From Lepus europaeus (Eukaryota > Chordata > Mammalia > Lagomorpha > Leporidae): a stretch of DNA of 64,000 nucleotides. Both the position numbers and the translations under genes were made by a program. Positions within the stretch are counted from its first letter, which is position 1. Each line of letters opens with the position of its first letter. The notes below the pieces were generated by a model. The model was given only the letters and a program-made list of their open reading frames with translations, was not told where the DNA came from and did not search any database. The stretch lies in contig NC_084835.1 of assembly GCF_033115175.1 (NCBI RefSeq), positions 98,610,448 to 98,674,447 of the forward strand, given 5' to 3'. This document shows positions 1-48,159 of the stretch, in pieces.

Positions 1-298
1 AGGCTCTGCAGGTGAAGCTGCCTCGTGGGACACCCACATCCCACAGAAGAGTGCCTAGTTCTTGTTCTGGCTATTCTGCACTTCTAGTCCAGCTTCCTGC
101 TAATACTCCTGGGAGACCACGGATGATGACCCAGTACTTCAGTTCCATGTAGGAAACCTGGATGGAATTCCTGGGCCCTATCTTCAGCCTGGCACAACCC
201 GTGCTGTGGCAGACATTAGGGGAATGAACCAGCAGATGGAAGGTCTTTCTCCCACTCTGTTACTTTCCTCTCTCTTTGTCATTCTTCTTTTCAAAAAA
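1..298 (+). mobile_element. C-repeat SINE, old copy
   Basis: Diverged sense copy from gcaggtgaagctgcctcgtg to gaaccagcagatggaaggtc and a short A-rich tail. May start before the window. Confidence 0.7.
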
Positions 299-689
299 AC
301 AACTCTTGAAACAAAAGTCTGTATTGTTCAATATGCCCACTGAAGTCTCTTGTTTAATTTACTGGCTAGCCATGAATAAACAGAAATGTAAGTAGCTGGA
401 ACCAGTAAGTGTCCTTCTCTGCCAAGAAACTCTGTAGGCATGCTGGGCACACCTCCAGCATTCTGCTGGACAGTTTACAATCCTGTCAGCCTTGCTTGTC
501 AGAGCCTCAAGGTTAGCCAGGGGGAGGAGCTTAATGCCTTCTCACTCCTTTCCTGGACGTGCCCACAGCCTGTGGATGTAGCCTCCCAGACTCGGAGCTT
601 TTCCACCCCCAGACATCTCATTCCTTAGCTTTTCCTTTTCCTTTTGGTTAGCCTGTTGTTTGCCTCAACTGTTAATCCACATGGATGGC

Positions 690-836
690 AGGGACCCAAA
701 TACTGACGTGCCACCTACTTCCCAGGTGTCTTAGCAGGAATCAGAAACTGAGTAAAGGCAGGTCTCAAACCCAAGACTCTGATACAGGATTTGGGCTTCA
801 CAACTGGTGCTTTAACAACTAGGCCAGACTCCTGCT
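690..836 (-). mobile_element. C-repeat SINE, old fragment
   Basis: Antisense 5' half only: ggcagggacccaaatactg through aactaggccagactcctgc. Strongly diverged. Confidence 0.55.
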
Positions 837-1122
837 CTGATTAATCTTTTAAATATCGTTTCTCTTCCCCTTTTCCTCATTTAGTCCCAGTCCCTTCAGA
901 GTGAGGGTAGCCTCTGTTATGGGTTAGTTTATATTCCTTTGAACTGTATTCTGTTGATCTCATTTATAATGTGTGAAGACATTTGTATCTAATATTTAGT
1001 TTCTATGACAGTTTTCTAAATATAAGTGAATTAACAGTGAGTATGCTTTGATTTGTAACTTGCTTTTTTTTCTTTAACTATGTGTCTTAGAAATCTTCCT
1101 GCTATTGTACATACGTAAAGGG

Positions 1123-1155
1123 GTGTGTGTGTGTATGTGTGTGTGTGTGTGTGTA
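1123..1155 (+). repeat. (GT)n microsatellite
   Basis: GT run with one AT interruption. Confidence 0.95.
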
Positions 1156-1360
1156 ACTATTTCTGTGGTATTTAAGATACAGAAATATACCATAGGGTCC
1201 TTACTCACAAATTGCTAGACTTCTAGTTTGTAGCAGCCAAGAGTCCTAGAAGTAGTGCTGTAAAGAAGTTCTGTGTCTGTTACTCCTTATTCCATGTGTA
1301 AATGTTTCTCACTGATGGCTGTCTGCAAGTCAGGTTACCTGACTCAAGAACATATGCATC

Positions 1361-1675
1361 AGGGACAGCATTGTGGTGTAGCGGGTAAAGCTGCCACCTG
1401 CAACTCTGGCATCCCATATAGGCCCCGATTTGTGTCCCTGCTACTCCACTTCCAATCCAGTTCCCTGCTAATGGCCTGGGAAAAGCAGCCTGAGTGTTTG
1501 GGTCTCTGCCACCCATGTGGCAACCTGGATGAAGCTCCTGGTCTTGGCCTGACTGGCCGTTGCAAACATTTGAGGAGTGAACCAGCAGATGGAAGATGTC
1601 TCCCCACACTCACCCCCACCTCCACCCTCTTAACTCTGACTTTCAAATAAATAAACAAATATACTTTTAAAAATG
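1361..1675 (+). mobile_element. C-repeat SINE, full length
   Basis: Sense copy from gggacagcattgtggtgtag to ctttcaaataaataaac. Its tail is AAATAAAT-like. Confidence 0.9.
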
Positions 1676-1831
1676 CATTGAAAAAATTTAAAATTGTCTT
1701 CTAAAAACCTAAACTAGTTTACTTTCCCAGCAGTGGTGTCAGAGTAACCCTTTTTCCAAACACCAAGTCTGCACATTATCAGTCTTAGAAAATTACAAAA
1801 GTCTGGACAAAGGTCATATCTCATTGATTTT

Positions 1832-2176
1832 TTTTTAATTTAATTTTTTTAGATTTTCATTTATTTGAAAGCCAGAATTATGCAGAAGCAGAGAGAGAGA
1901 GAGAGAGAGTGAGAGAGAGAGAGGTCTTCCATCTGCTGATTCACTCCCCAATTGGCTGCAGTGGCCGGAGCTCTACCAATCCAGAGCCAGGAGCTTCTTT
2001 TGGGTTTCCCATACAGGTACAGGGGCTGGAGGACTTGGGCCATCTTCTACTGCTTTCCCAGGCCATAGCAGAGAGCTGGATCAGAAGTGGAGCAGCCGGA
2101 ACATGAACCAGCACCCATGTGGGATGCTGGCACTGCAGGTGGTGCCTTTACCTGCTACCCCACAGTGCCTGCCCCC
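1832..2176 (-). mobile_element. C-repeat SINE, full length (first of a tandem pair)
   Basis: Antisense copy with a T/GA-rich head and 5' end cacagtgcctgcccc. Flanked by target copies at 1819 and 2177. Confidence 0.9.
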
Positions 2177-2190
2177 TCTCATTGATTTTT

Positions 2191-2536
2191 TTAATCAATT
2201 TTTATTTATTTATTTATTTGAAAGAGTTACAGAGAGGCAGAGGCGGGGGGTGGGGGGGTGGGTGGGGAGAGAGAGAGGTCTTCCATCTACTTGTTCACTC
2301 CCCAGATGCCCGCAGTGGCTGGAGCTGGGTTGATCTGAAGCCTGGAGCCAGGAGCTTCTTCCTGGTCTCCCACATTGGTGCAGTGGCTCAAGGACTTGTA
2401 CCATCTTCTGCTGCTTTCCCAGGCCATAGCAGAGAGCTGGATCAGAAGTAGCGCAGCCGGGACGCGAACCGGTGCCTGTGTGGGAAACTGGCACTGCAGG
2501 TGGTGGCTTTACCCGCTACACCACAGCGCCAGCCCC
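2191..2536 (-). mobile_element. C-repeat SINE, full length (second of a tandem pair)
   Basis: Antisense copy ending caccacagcgccagcccc, 91 bases before the ME2 exon at 2628. Flanked by target copies at 2177 and 2537. Confidence 0.9.
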
Positions 2537-2627
2537 TCTCACTGATTTTTAAAATTTGCATTTAAGTTTCATTTTGAAGGGCAGTGCCAGTGTGATAATG
2601 TTTAATGCTTTCCTTTCTCCTCTCTAG

Positions 2628-39470
<36,843 letters not shown>

Positions 39471-40120
39471 GAGCCCTCCCGCTGATGCATCAGTACTCCC
39501 GTGCTTCAGAGAGCCCTTCTGTCCAAACAGAAAGCTGCAGTGTTCTCAGACTTACGGTGTTCCCTGTGTTTTATTCTCCCTCACCCCCACCTCTTTGCGT
39601 GACTTCTGTTTTTCCCATTGGGTCACCCATCTGTTGGGGAGTGGATGTGTTGACTGTATTGTTAATGCCCACCAGCACCCTACATTAATTCTAATTCGTA
39701 GCCCATGGCATACCCAAGAGCTGTTACAGATGTATCTGTGAACATCTTGACTTGCACTCTTCTTCATGCTTGCCAGGCATTTACTACTGCAGGTAATAAT
39801 CGTGTCTCACCCCGTTCTTTTAGGGCTTCTACAATGGAAATTTGCCTCTGTACGTCTGAATACAGAATTTTGAAAACAAACCACATTCCAAGGAAGAATT
39901 GTTAGTATCTAAAATTGTTCTTTTGTACCTGCTTCATTTTACATCCATGCTCTGAAGTTCCTTTGTGGTAGACAGATAGAGGGCAAGATGAAAAATCCAC
40001 CCTATTTATTTTCTGGAACCAAATCAAGGCTTAACTGTATACCGTTATAAGAAAGTATCAGGAACTGTTGCTGCCTGTCAACAAGTCATTTTCCACAGTA
40101 TATGAGAATCACTTTCATTT

Positions 40121-40126
40121 AATAAA
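40121..40126 (+). terminator. Candidate ME2 poly(A) signal (AATAAA)
   Basis: AATAAA 650 bases after the ME2 stop, followed by a T/GT-rich stretch (attagttgtttcag) that could be the downstream element. It is the first hexamer of the UTR. Confidence 0.5.
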
Positions 40127-40272
40127 AATAATTAGTTGTTTCAGTTATGCTACCTTATTGCCCAGCTAGAAATTTAGGTTTGCTTATTAGGAAAAACGTA
40201 TTTTTATTTTCTTCACTTCTAGTTGATTTCAGTATGCCTATCATAATGACTAACCTGAAATGGCTTTTAAAA

Positions 40273-40278
40273 AATAAA
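40273..40278 (+). terminator. Candidate ME2 poly(A) signal (AATAAA)
   Basis: Second AATAAA, about 800 bases after the stop, with tcctgtttcagg and gtgtaagc just downstream. It cannot be ranked against the 40121 site from sequence alone. Confidence 0.45.
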
Positions 40279-40290
40279 TTAGTCCTGTTT

Positions 40291-41690
40291 CAGGTCTAAG
40301 TGAGCTGCGTGTAAGCAGAGTGCTGTACCCCTGCTGCAGCAGCAGCACTCTGTGACTTGAGATGATTGGCAGTGTCCCTGTGATACATTCCTTTTAATAT
40401 CATTAGTGATGATGACTCTCCAGTGAAGGTGAATTTAAATTTTTTTTAAAACCATCAAAATTACTTTGGAACAAAGTGGGGATGGATTAAATAGATGTTC
40501 AGGCTAGGAAATGCCATATTTAGTTCCAGTAAATTCTGTAATAATTGGCAGAAACCAGATTTTCTGTGGCTTACAAATGGGAGAGTTCTAAAAATCGAGG
40601 AGCATTTTGAAACAGAGTCAAATTGCAATACCACCTCCCTACCAGGATTGCTTCAAGTGAACAGAACTTTTAAATATGCTCATTCTCAAATAATGATAGC
40701 CATTCAGAGGCACCTATCAGCATGTACGTTATCGTTATTTCTCTGCAGGAGGAAAGGGGCTTTTACTCATCCCTTCTTTCTGTAAAGATACATGAGTAAT
40801 AATTTTGAAAGTGATTTATAGTTAAGGATGCGTAGAATGGCATTGCCATTTGGAGTGTAGGAAAATGCAATTGGATAACCAATATAGCAGATGAGTAAAG
40901 TCAGAAATCTGTTTCATAAAATAAGGAGCTAGGTCACAAGCTTCTTTAAAAGAAAGATTTTTGTTTTTCCTGTTACCTGTATGAAGACAAGATCACCCCT
41001 AAAAAAATCTTGATTTTAATTTAGAATTACAAGTATGATTGTTGTATTGTTTTTTGCTAGTGCTTATTGAAGGCAGGAACACCTGCAGAATTAGAGTAAC
41101 TCAACTCAGATACTTGCTTGTTGAAGATCACTAGAACAGCCTTTAACGGAAATTATTAAGTTGCTTAGTGGGAAAAAAATAAACTAAATGGCATTTAATC
41201 TGTTTAAGATTAAAAATCTTAATACTTCTTAGCCTTGCATAAAGAACTACCTATTTGCATTGTTATTTATGAATCGGCATATTAGCTATTGATTATTGGA
41301 TGTAAATTAAATTTAAATATTTTAATATTTAAGCAAAGAGTGCAGGCAGGAATTATTAGCATTGAAAAGACAGGAGTAGGAGGCCAATAATGGCCTCAAA
41401 TTGGAAAAGAAACTAAAACATTTGTGCCTTCTATGGGAGCTTGTACTGATCAAGAAGGTAATTGTTTTAAAGAACAGCAATGGAACCTCTCTTACATTCT
41501 TTTTAATAAAGAAGAAATTCTGTAGATGAGTTTGTTAGTAATTACTGAGTAGGAAAAAGAATACATGTTACTCTCTGCCACCACCTGTAGTATGAAACAT
41601 GGATAACTAGTGAGGGTAAGGTTTATTGACAATAAAGGGGAAGTTTTCAAGATCTTGGTTAAAATATTCTTAATGAAATGATGGCTTTTA
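40291..41690. other. Repeat-free AT-rich sequence downstream of ME2
   Basis: No SINE or recognisable LINE in 1.4 kb, unlike the flanks. It may be part of a long ME2 3' UTR. No convincing ORF or RNA gene is seen. Confidence 0.4.
41505..41510 (+). terminator. Possible distal ME2 poly(A) signal (AATAAA)
   Basis: AATAAA about 2.0 kb past the stop in repeat-free sequence, with another at 41631-41636. The C-repeat-free stretch 39471-41690 would allow a long UTR ending at either. Confidence 0.3.
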
Positions 41691-41691
41691 A

Positions 41692-42029
41692 AAAAAAAGA
41701 TTTATTTATTTATTTATTTGAGTTATGCAGAGAAAGAAGGAGAGGCAGAGAGAGAGAGAGATAGAGAGAGAGGTCTTCCATCCGCTGGTTTACTCCCCAG
41801 TTGGCCGCAATGGCTGGAGCTGCGCTGATCCAAAGTCAGGAGCCAGGAGCTGCTTCTGTGTCTCCCATGCAAGTGCAGGGCCCGAAAGAATTTGGCCATC
41901 TTCCACTTCATTCCCAAGCCATAGAGAGAGCTGGATCTGAAGTGGAGCAGCTGGGACTTGAACCAGCTCCTACGTGGGATGCTGGCACTGCAGGTGGTAG
42001 CTTCACCTGCTACGCACAGAGCTGGCCCC
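41692..42029 (-). mobile_element. C-repeat SINE
   Basis: Antisense; flanked by gatggctt on both sides. It is the first SINE after ME2. Confidence 0.92.
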
Positions 42030-42596
42030 AGGGATGGCTTCATTACCAAGTGGTTGCCTCAGCATCCCTGTGAACCTTTAAAGTGCAGATGCCTCCGATC
42101 CCCGCTCCTGTCCTCATGACCATTGCCTTAAAGCCCTGTTGGGATCATCTGGAGAGCTAAAGCTGCAGGGGCTGTGGGGCGGGGCCTGACAGTCTGCATT
42201 TCTGACATGCTCCCAGGTGGTGTCCCAGCTGCTGGTCCAGGAACACCCCAGAGAGGCAGTGCTCCAGAGCCCTGGGTGTGGTGTGCAGTTTAAATTAGTG
42301 CTTATGTGGTAAACCCCTCACTTTAAATGGGAAGGATCAGCTGAAGTTAGGTTTTCACACATAATCGTTTTCATCCAGTTTTGTTAGTTTCATTTTTAAA
42401 GATATTTATAAGGACAAAAATTAATAAAACTTTAGATGTTTCTGAAAATAAAAACTAGAATACTGTTTCATTGTGAATGACAGATTTGTAGCATGCTTAG
42501 ATGAAACCTAGCAACCGGTTTTGATTCGTAAAAGACCACCTGCCAGTGGGCATTTGTTTGCTATTAATTCTATGCTTTGTCCTTCCTTTCTGTCAG

Positions 42597-42689
42597 TTGC
42601 CAGCCTCTGGAGAAAGAGGATTTGACGATTTTTGCAGAAGAATTGCTGATGAATTAAGAGCTATACATAGTAAGGAGTGTGGAGTGTAA
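42597..42689 (+). other. Candidate alternative terminal exon or decayed coding fragment
   Basis: A strong pyrimidine tract ending ctgtcag is followed in phase 0 by 30 open codons (LPASGERGFDDFCRRIADEL, then RAIHSKECGV) and a TAA at 42687. The preceding phase-0 ME2 donor at 37478 would fit in frame. A potential donor (ATA|GTAAGG) lies at 42669. I do not recognise the peptide. It may be a chance ORF or a retroposed fragment. Confidence 0.25.
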
Positions 42690-43760
42690 TTTGCTGCTCT
42701 CAGATAACAGAAAGTCCCCAGGGGCTGGGGAGAGGAGGGTGGGGAGAACCCACTTCCTCCAAGTCCGCTGTGGCCTCTTTCTCAGGCCCACTCAGTGCCC
42801 CTCAGGGAAGCCTTCATTCTCTTAAATATCTCGAGAGTTCTGTTCACTCACCAAAATGGAATCAGCTCTTTTGAGGATCTTTACTACATGAGAATATTAA
42901 TATAAATCTCAAAGCCATGCTGGATTCCGTATAAAGGGCAAAGGATGAAATAGCTGCCAACTGCATTTCCATCCAAGACAAGGACCTGTGTTCAGGTGCA
43001 GGCCCCTGCTGGCTACAGAAAATGGCCCAGATTCGTTACCTACTTTGGCTCTCAACTCATTTGTGATACGTGCTTTGTTCCTGTGAGGGTTAAAATGAAG
43101 CCTCTACAGCTGATCTATGGTAACACACTTAAAATATTCAAGATAATTCAGCTGTAGAAAAGTTCCCCCTTTTCTGAAATCAGAATTAAATTTTTTCATT
43201 AAGCAGAGAGAAAACCCAGTGCTCTGTTTGAAATTTCAGTAAACTGGAGTGGGGTTATTTAGGACATGACTCTTATTTCATAATTCCCTTAATGCTTATC
43301 AGAGTTACTTAGATAAACTAGTGCTTAGATTTTTAAAACAATTATTTTCCTTTCTTGGATAAGGAAAATTGTGCCTCTCAAAGAGAAAGCTGTTCATAGT
43401 TTAGTTGCATGAAATATATCCATGGAATCAAATGACTTGAATACATGATACCTTTTGGTAGGTAGCATTTTACCTACAAATGAAGTTTTCAATATAGCTA
43501 TTAAATATTTCATATTTAATGTTTTTTCCAAGTGAAACCTTATCTGCCACTTTGCTATTTGGAAGGTTTTCCTAAATTTATCATGCTTTTCTAATTTTAA
43601 GACTAAGGGAGATTTATAGGTGTGAAAATATGCATATATAAAAACTCAGTTGTCAGGGCTTCCTTTTATGTTCTAGAACAAGTATTTCTCCTTTCCTAAT
43701 TTTAAGTGTATATTCTAGTAAACATTGATTCTTACATCATTGAATTGTCACCTACAGATT
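42690..43760. other. Intergenic sequence, nothing recognised
   Basis: AT-rich, repeat-free, no credible ORF. Confidence 0.5.
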
Positions 43761-43764
43761 TGGT

Positions 43765-43985
43765 ATATACAAAGGTACTTCAAAAAGTTTGTGGAGAGTG
43801 GAATAATACAAATATTTTGATTCAAAAAAATTGAAACTCAGGCATACAAAGATTCTTTAAGACACTTGTATAAAATGTATTATGACAAAAAATGATGCAG
43901 GGATTTAAAAAATTTTTTACACTACAACATCTTTGAATTCCATTTTTCCATGAAATTTCTGAAGTATTCTTGTAGGGTGGTGACC
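43765..43985. mobile_element. Short palindromic element with inverted ends
   Basis: The left end ggtacttcaaaaagtttgtgg and the right end ccatgaaatttctgaagta are imperfect inverted repeats about 25 bases long, enclosing about 170 AT-rich bases with no ORF. The layout is like a MITE or a mariner-type remnant. Confidence 0.45.
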
Positions 43986-43999
43986 AATGACAAGCTAAG

Positions 44000-44180
44000 T
44001 GTGTTGGGCAGTCCCTGCTGTGTGCCAGGTGTTCTGAGTGTTCCAGGTACCTTACGTATTTAATTCTTGCTGTTACTCAGTTTTGTTGCCTGTTTTACAA
44101 AGACAGGCACTGAGAGAGTAAGCGACTTGCCAAAGGATCTCCTTTGGCAAAGCTGGGCTCTGAGTTTAGACTCCACTCTG
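44000..44180 (-). mobile_element. MIR, antisense
   Basis: taccttacgtatttaattct, gttttacaaagacaggcact, gagagagtaagcgacttgcc and aaagctgggctctgagttta follow MIR read antisense. Confidence 0.75.
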
Positions 44181-44301
44181 AGGGAGTAATGTCTTCAAGA
44201 ACTATTGTTTCAAGAGAAAATTGATCACCTTTCTTTTAAGATCAGTGTGAGTTTTTTTTTAATGTGCTTTTCCAGTTCATTTTTTTTTTATCTTTTTCTT
44301 T

Positions 44302-44632
44302 TTAAGATTTATTTATTTATTTATTTGAAAGCCAGAGTTACACAGAGAGAGGAGGAGAGGCATAGAGAGAGGTCTTCCATCCTCTGGTTTACTCCCTAAT
44401 TGGCTGCAACGGCTGGAGCTGTGCCAATCCAAAGCCAGGAGCCAGGAGCATCTTCCAGGTCTCCTACACGGGTGCAGGGGCCCAAGGACTTGGGCCATCT
44501 TCCACTGCTTTCCCAGGCCATAGCAGAGAGCTGGATCGGAAGTGGAGCAGCCGAGTCTTGAACCGGCGCCCATATGGGATGCCAGCACTGCAGGCGGTGG
44601 CTTAACAAATGCTATGCCACAGTACCAGCCCC
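44302..44632 (-). mobile_element. C-repeat SINE
   Basis: Antisense, full length, ending tatgccacagtaccagcccc. Confidence 0.9.
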
Positions 44633-44634
44633 TG

Positions 44635-45460
44635 TTTTCATGTTTAATTCAAACACAATACAAATCTTATTCATTAGTCTTCAGCATTTTAAGTATTGGA
44701 TATATAAAATAAAAGTTTGGTTTTGAATTTGATTAATTATGGCAAAGATTATCAGTAGCCAGGTCCACTAACATCTTTTGATTTAATAACACAGAACCAC
44801 CAAATGCTGTCACTTCAGTACAAATAAGTTTCAGTTATGCTTATATATTGTATTTTGTGTCAATGTGCATTTGTATTGTAAGATATATTCTAGATATCTA
44901 TTGTATTATATGCTTACACAACTCCTTCCATTAAAAGGTGAGAACAGTAAACAAGTAACAGAAGATGTATGTGTAGAACTAAGGAATTTCTGAAGAGACC
45001 TATTTTAGCTAAATATTGAACAAAAATGTTCTGCCCAATGTTTTGTTACTCTTTGCCTAAAGACCTTTAAAATTAATTCAAATTAAGGCCATAGTTTTGC
45101 AATTGATATTTTTCATTATTTGCTTTGATAACAGCCGAACTATTCATTACTCATGGAAGCCACACAGCATGCCCCATTGTTTAGCCTTTCTCATCTTTGT
45201 GTTTAAGACAACATAATGGAATGAACGGTCTTGTGGTAGTTGCTCATGGGAATGCTAGTTAAGGGAAAGCCTTGTGTAGAGCATATTATACTAGATTGGC
45301 TTGTTACAGGTGGTTGCAGGGGGTTGGTCTAAAATTTAATTATGTGAATTGTCTTCTCCTTTGTGATATGAGATTTGTGCTCTTATATTTTCTTAGTAAA
45401 ATTTTCCTGTGCATAAAGAATGCTTGATGACATTGCTTTTAAAGTTGGGTATGCACAGAA
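44635..45460. other. Intergenic sequence, nothing recognised
   Basis: AT-rich and repeat-free apart from short poly(T). Confidence 0.5.
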
Positions 45461-45463
45461 CAC

Positions 45464-45764
45464 TTTTTTTTTTTTTTAATTATTTTATTTGGAAGGGTTA
45501 CAGAGAGATTTTTCCATCTGTTGGTTCACTCCCCCAAGAGGCCACAACAGCCAGGGCTGGGCCAGGCCAAAGGCAGGAAGGAGCTGGGAGCTTCATCTGG
45601 GTCTCCCACGTGGCTGCAGGAGCTCAAGGACTTGGGCCATCTGCTGCGCTTCCCCCCCCGCTTATTAGCAGGGAGCTGGGTCAGAAGTGGAGGAGCCAGT
45701 GCCCATAAGGGATGCCCAGTGTCACAGCTGGCTGCTTAACCTGCTACACCGTAATGCTGGCCCC
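45464..45764 (-). mobile_element. C-repeat SINE
   Basis: Antisense; flanked by gaacacttt and ggacacttt. Confidence 0.88.
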
Positions 45765-45792
45765 CTGGACACTTTCTGAATTTGGTGCTATT

Positions 45793-45860
45793 GGGACCTG
45801 CATTGTGGCACAGCAGGTTAACCCGCTTGTCATGCTGGCCTCTCAGAGTGTCACTCTCAC
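45793..45860 (+). mobile_element. C-repeat SINE, 5' fragment
   Basis: Sense tRNA-like 5' part only: gacctgcattgtggcacagc through catgctggcc. Confidence 0.6.
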
Positions 45861-46289
45861 CAGAAAGCCTTGCTTCATAACCCGGAGAAGATCAGAAGAG
45901 GCTGTCTTCTGGCTCCCCCACCTCCCAGCTTCCCAGGCACCTTGAGAGGGTGGAAAGCAGCAGCCCCTGCTGTTGAACATCAGCCCTTTCCCAGGACATC
46001 AGTCTGGCCATGATGGATCCTGGCACGCAGAGGACCACTCCGTAATCTAAGGAAATACGGGCATTGTCCAGACCCCAGAAATGACCTGACACCCACAGCC
46101 CCGCATCCAGGCTGTATTCCTTCTCAATAGGAGTTTTAGTCATGTGCTAGCCTGTACCCCCTTGAGATGAAATTTCTTGCGATGACCAGTCTTCCCATCA
46201 TCCTGCTTCCCAAAACTGTCCACAGTGAATCTGACTTCCATGGACGCTCTGCAAAACCATCACACCAAAACCCCGGTCCTGAAATACAG
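45861..46289. other. Intergenic, unassigned GC-balanced block
   Basis: More GC-rich than its surroundings. Minus-strand open frames (45892-46143 and 46136-46477) overlap end to end but resemble nothing I know. Confidence 0.4.
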
Positions 46290-46378
46290 GGGAACTTCAC
46301 AAAGCTAGTGGGGAGCAGAATTAAAAGATGATACGCATTTTCCATGAAGTCTTTGAGGACCCCCTCATACTTGCAAAA
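46290..46378. mobile_element. Short palindromic element, related ends
   Basis: gggaacttcacaaagctagt at the left pairs imperfectly with ccatgaagtctttgaggacc at the right. The interior aattaaaagatgatacgca and the ends resemble the element at 43765, but it is only about 90 bases. Confidence 0.4.
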
Positions 46379-46711
46379 ATAAAAACAACCACCTTTATGC
46401 ACAGGGTTGCCTGTGACCACACTGTGATAGCAAAAAGCGATCACAAAACTTGGAGGACTGATGGAGTATAGAGTCACTGGGTGACCACTGGACAGACGAC
46501 GGTGGAGGGAAGTGAGGAAGTTTGCATTGTGTACTGATTCCGGGCTGTGCAGTCAAAGCTGGTGCTGCTTGGCACTTCCTTCCCAAAAGAACTTTGTGTT
46601 CAGCTGCAGAGAGTGCAACTCCACTGGTACTTTTTTTTCCTTTTTGTCTACTGTGGCCTTGAATTACCATGTGTGGGCCCCTTGTTTTCAGACTGAAGAA
46701 CCTTCTTTAAT

Positions 46712-46880
46712 TTTTTTTTTTCTTTAAGAATTCTTTATTTGAAAGGCAGAGTTAACAGAGGGAGAGGCAGACAAGGTGGGAGAGGTCTTCCGTGTGCTGG
46801 TTCGCTAGGGCTTGAGCCAGTGCTCTCATGGGATGCCGGCGTCACAGGTGGCGGCTTAACCCACTGCACCTTACTGCAAA
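46712..46880 (-). mobile_element. C-repeat SINE, internally deleted
   Basis: Antisense: gtcttccgtgtgctggttcg is joined to cttgagccagtgctctcatg, so about 160 bases are lost. Confidence 0.85.
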
Positions 46881-47036
46881 CCCGTTTTAGTATTTCTTGT
46901 AAAGTAGGTCTGATAGCAACAAATTATCTCCATTTTTTGGTCTTTATGGGAAAGCATTTTTGCCTTTTTCAAAAGGTGGCTTTGCTGGATATAGGATTCC
47001 TAGCCAACTTTTTTTTTTTTTATTATTTTTTTACTT

Positions 47037-47038
<2 letters not shown>

Positions 47039-47070
<32 letters not shown>
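47039..47070 (+). repeat. Poly(T) tract, head of an antisense SINE
   Basis: An uninterrupted T run of about 32, the longest in the window. Confidence 0.9.
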
Positions 47071-47071
<1 letters not shown>

Positions 47072-47396
47072 ACAGGCAGAGTGGACAGTGAGAGAGAGAC
47101 AGAGAGAAAGGTCTTCCTTTTTGCCGTTGGTTCACCCTCCAATGGCTGCCGCGGTAGCGCGCTGCGGCCGGCGCACCGCGCTGATCCGATGGCAGGAGCC
47201 AGGTGCTTCTCCTGGTCTCCCATGGGGTGCAGGGCCCAAGCACTTGGGCCATCCTCCACTGCACTCCCTAGCCACAGCAGAGAGCTGGCCTGGAAGAGGG
47301 GCAACCGGGACAGGATCGGTGCCCCGACCGGGACTAGAACCCGGTGTGCCGGCGCCGCAAGGCGGAGGATTAGCCTGTTGAGCCACGGCGCCGGCC
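47039..47396 (-). mobile_element. C-repeat SINE, young subtype with T32 head
   Basis: Antisense and little diverged; almost the same text as the copies at 21107 and 56579. Inserted in an old L1. Confidence 0.95.
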
Positions 47397-47883
47397 TTTT
47401 TTTTTTTTTTTTAATCTACTGCCTTCTGGTTTCATTATTTCCTCTGTGAACTCATCGGCTCTCTTGTTTCCTTATAAGAGATGAGTTTTCCACTAGTTGG
47501 GCAGTCAAGAGTTCTCCTTTTCTTTGGCTTTCAGCATTTTTACTATGGTGTGTCTATTTGTGGAACTCTTTGTGTTTATCTTGTTTGGAATGTGTGGATT
47601 TCTGAGTGTGAAAATTACCACTTTTCAATAAATTTGGGTTTTCAGCCGTGATTTCCTTGCGTATCTTTTCTGTTGATTCTACCGGGAATCCATTGCTGGT
47701 TTGCCTAACAGTGTCCCACGTTTCTGTTCATTTTTCTTCATTCCTTTGTCTCTTCCCATCCTACTTAGCTCATGTCCTTCCTCTTCCTCACTGACCTTTT
47801 GGCTAGTGATCTCCTTGCCATATTCTTACCACCCCCTTTGCTTTCTCATTTGTCTCCTCAAATTGTTACTTGATTGCTTCCAA

Positions 47884-48107
47884 CGGCTGGTTCACTCCCC
47901 AGATGGTGCCAGCTGCAGGAGCTGAGCCCATCCAAAGCCAGGAGCCAGGAGCTTCTTCCTGCTCTCCCATGTGGGTGCAGGAGCCCAAGGACTTGGGCCG
48001 TCTTCTGCTTTCCCAGGCCATAGCAGGGAGCTGGACCAGAAGTGGAGCAGCTGGGACTTGTACCAGCACCAGGTGGAGGATTAACCTAGTGGCCACAGTG
48101 CCGGCCC
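47884..48107 (-). mobile_element. C-repeat SINE, 3' truncated
   Basis: Antisense; begins at ggctggttcactccccagat and lacks the tail end. Confidence 0.85.
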
Positions 48108-48159
48108 TGGGAGGGGCCTTCTTGCTTGCTTGCTTTATACATGGTATATTCAAGAATGT

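Larger units (their letters stand above)
39471..40290 (+). other. ME2: ME2 3' UTR, proximal part
   Basis: Follows the ME2 stop codon and is free of interspersed repeats, as expected of an exonic UTR. The end is inferred from the AATAAA hexamers at 40121 and 40273. Longer forms using signals near 41505 or 41631 are possible. Confidence 0.7.
46890..47860 (-). mobile_element. Old L1M fragment, antisense, split by a SINE
   Basis: ggctttgctggatataggat, ctactgccttctggtttca, ctttggctttcagcattttt and gtgtctatttgtggaactc appear in the order of old L1 antisense sequence. A young C-repeat (47039-47396) is inserted. Confidence 0.7.

Noticed and set aside
45892..46477. Two adjoining minus-strand ORFs (83 and 113 codons)
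   Set aside because: No known motif, no splice or promoter context, and overlap with a palindromic element; kept only as an unassigned block.
46739..47449. 236-codon ORF on the + strand
   Set aside because: It runs through one deleted C-repeat, an old L1 and a young C-repeat including its T32 head (a run of Phe); it is a repeat artefact.
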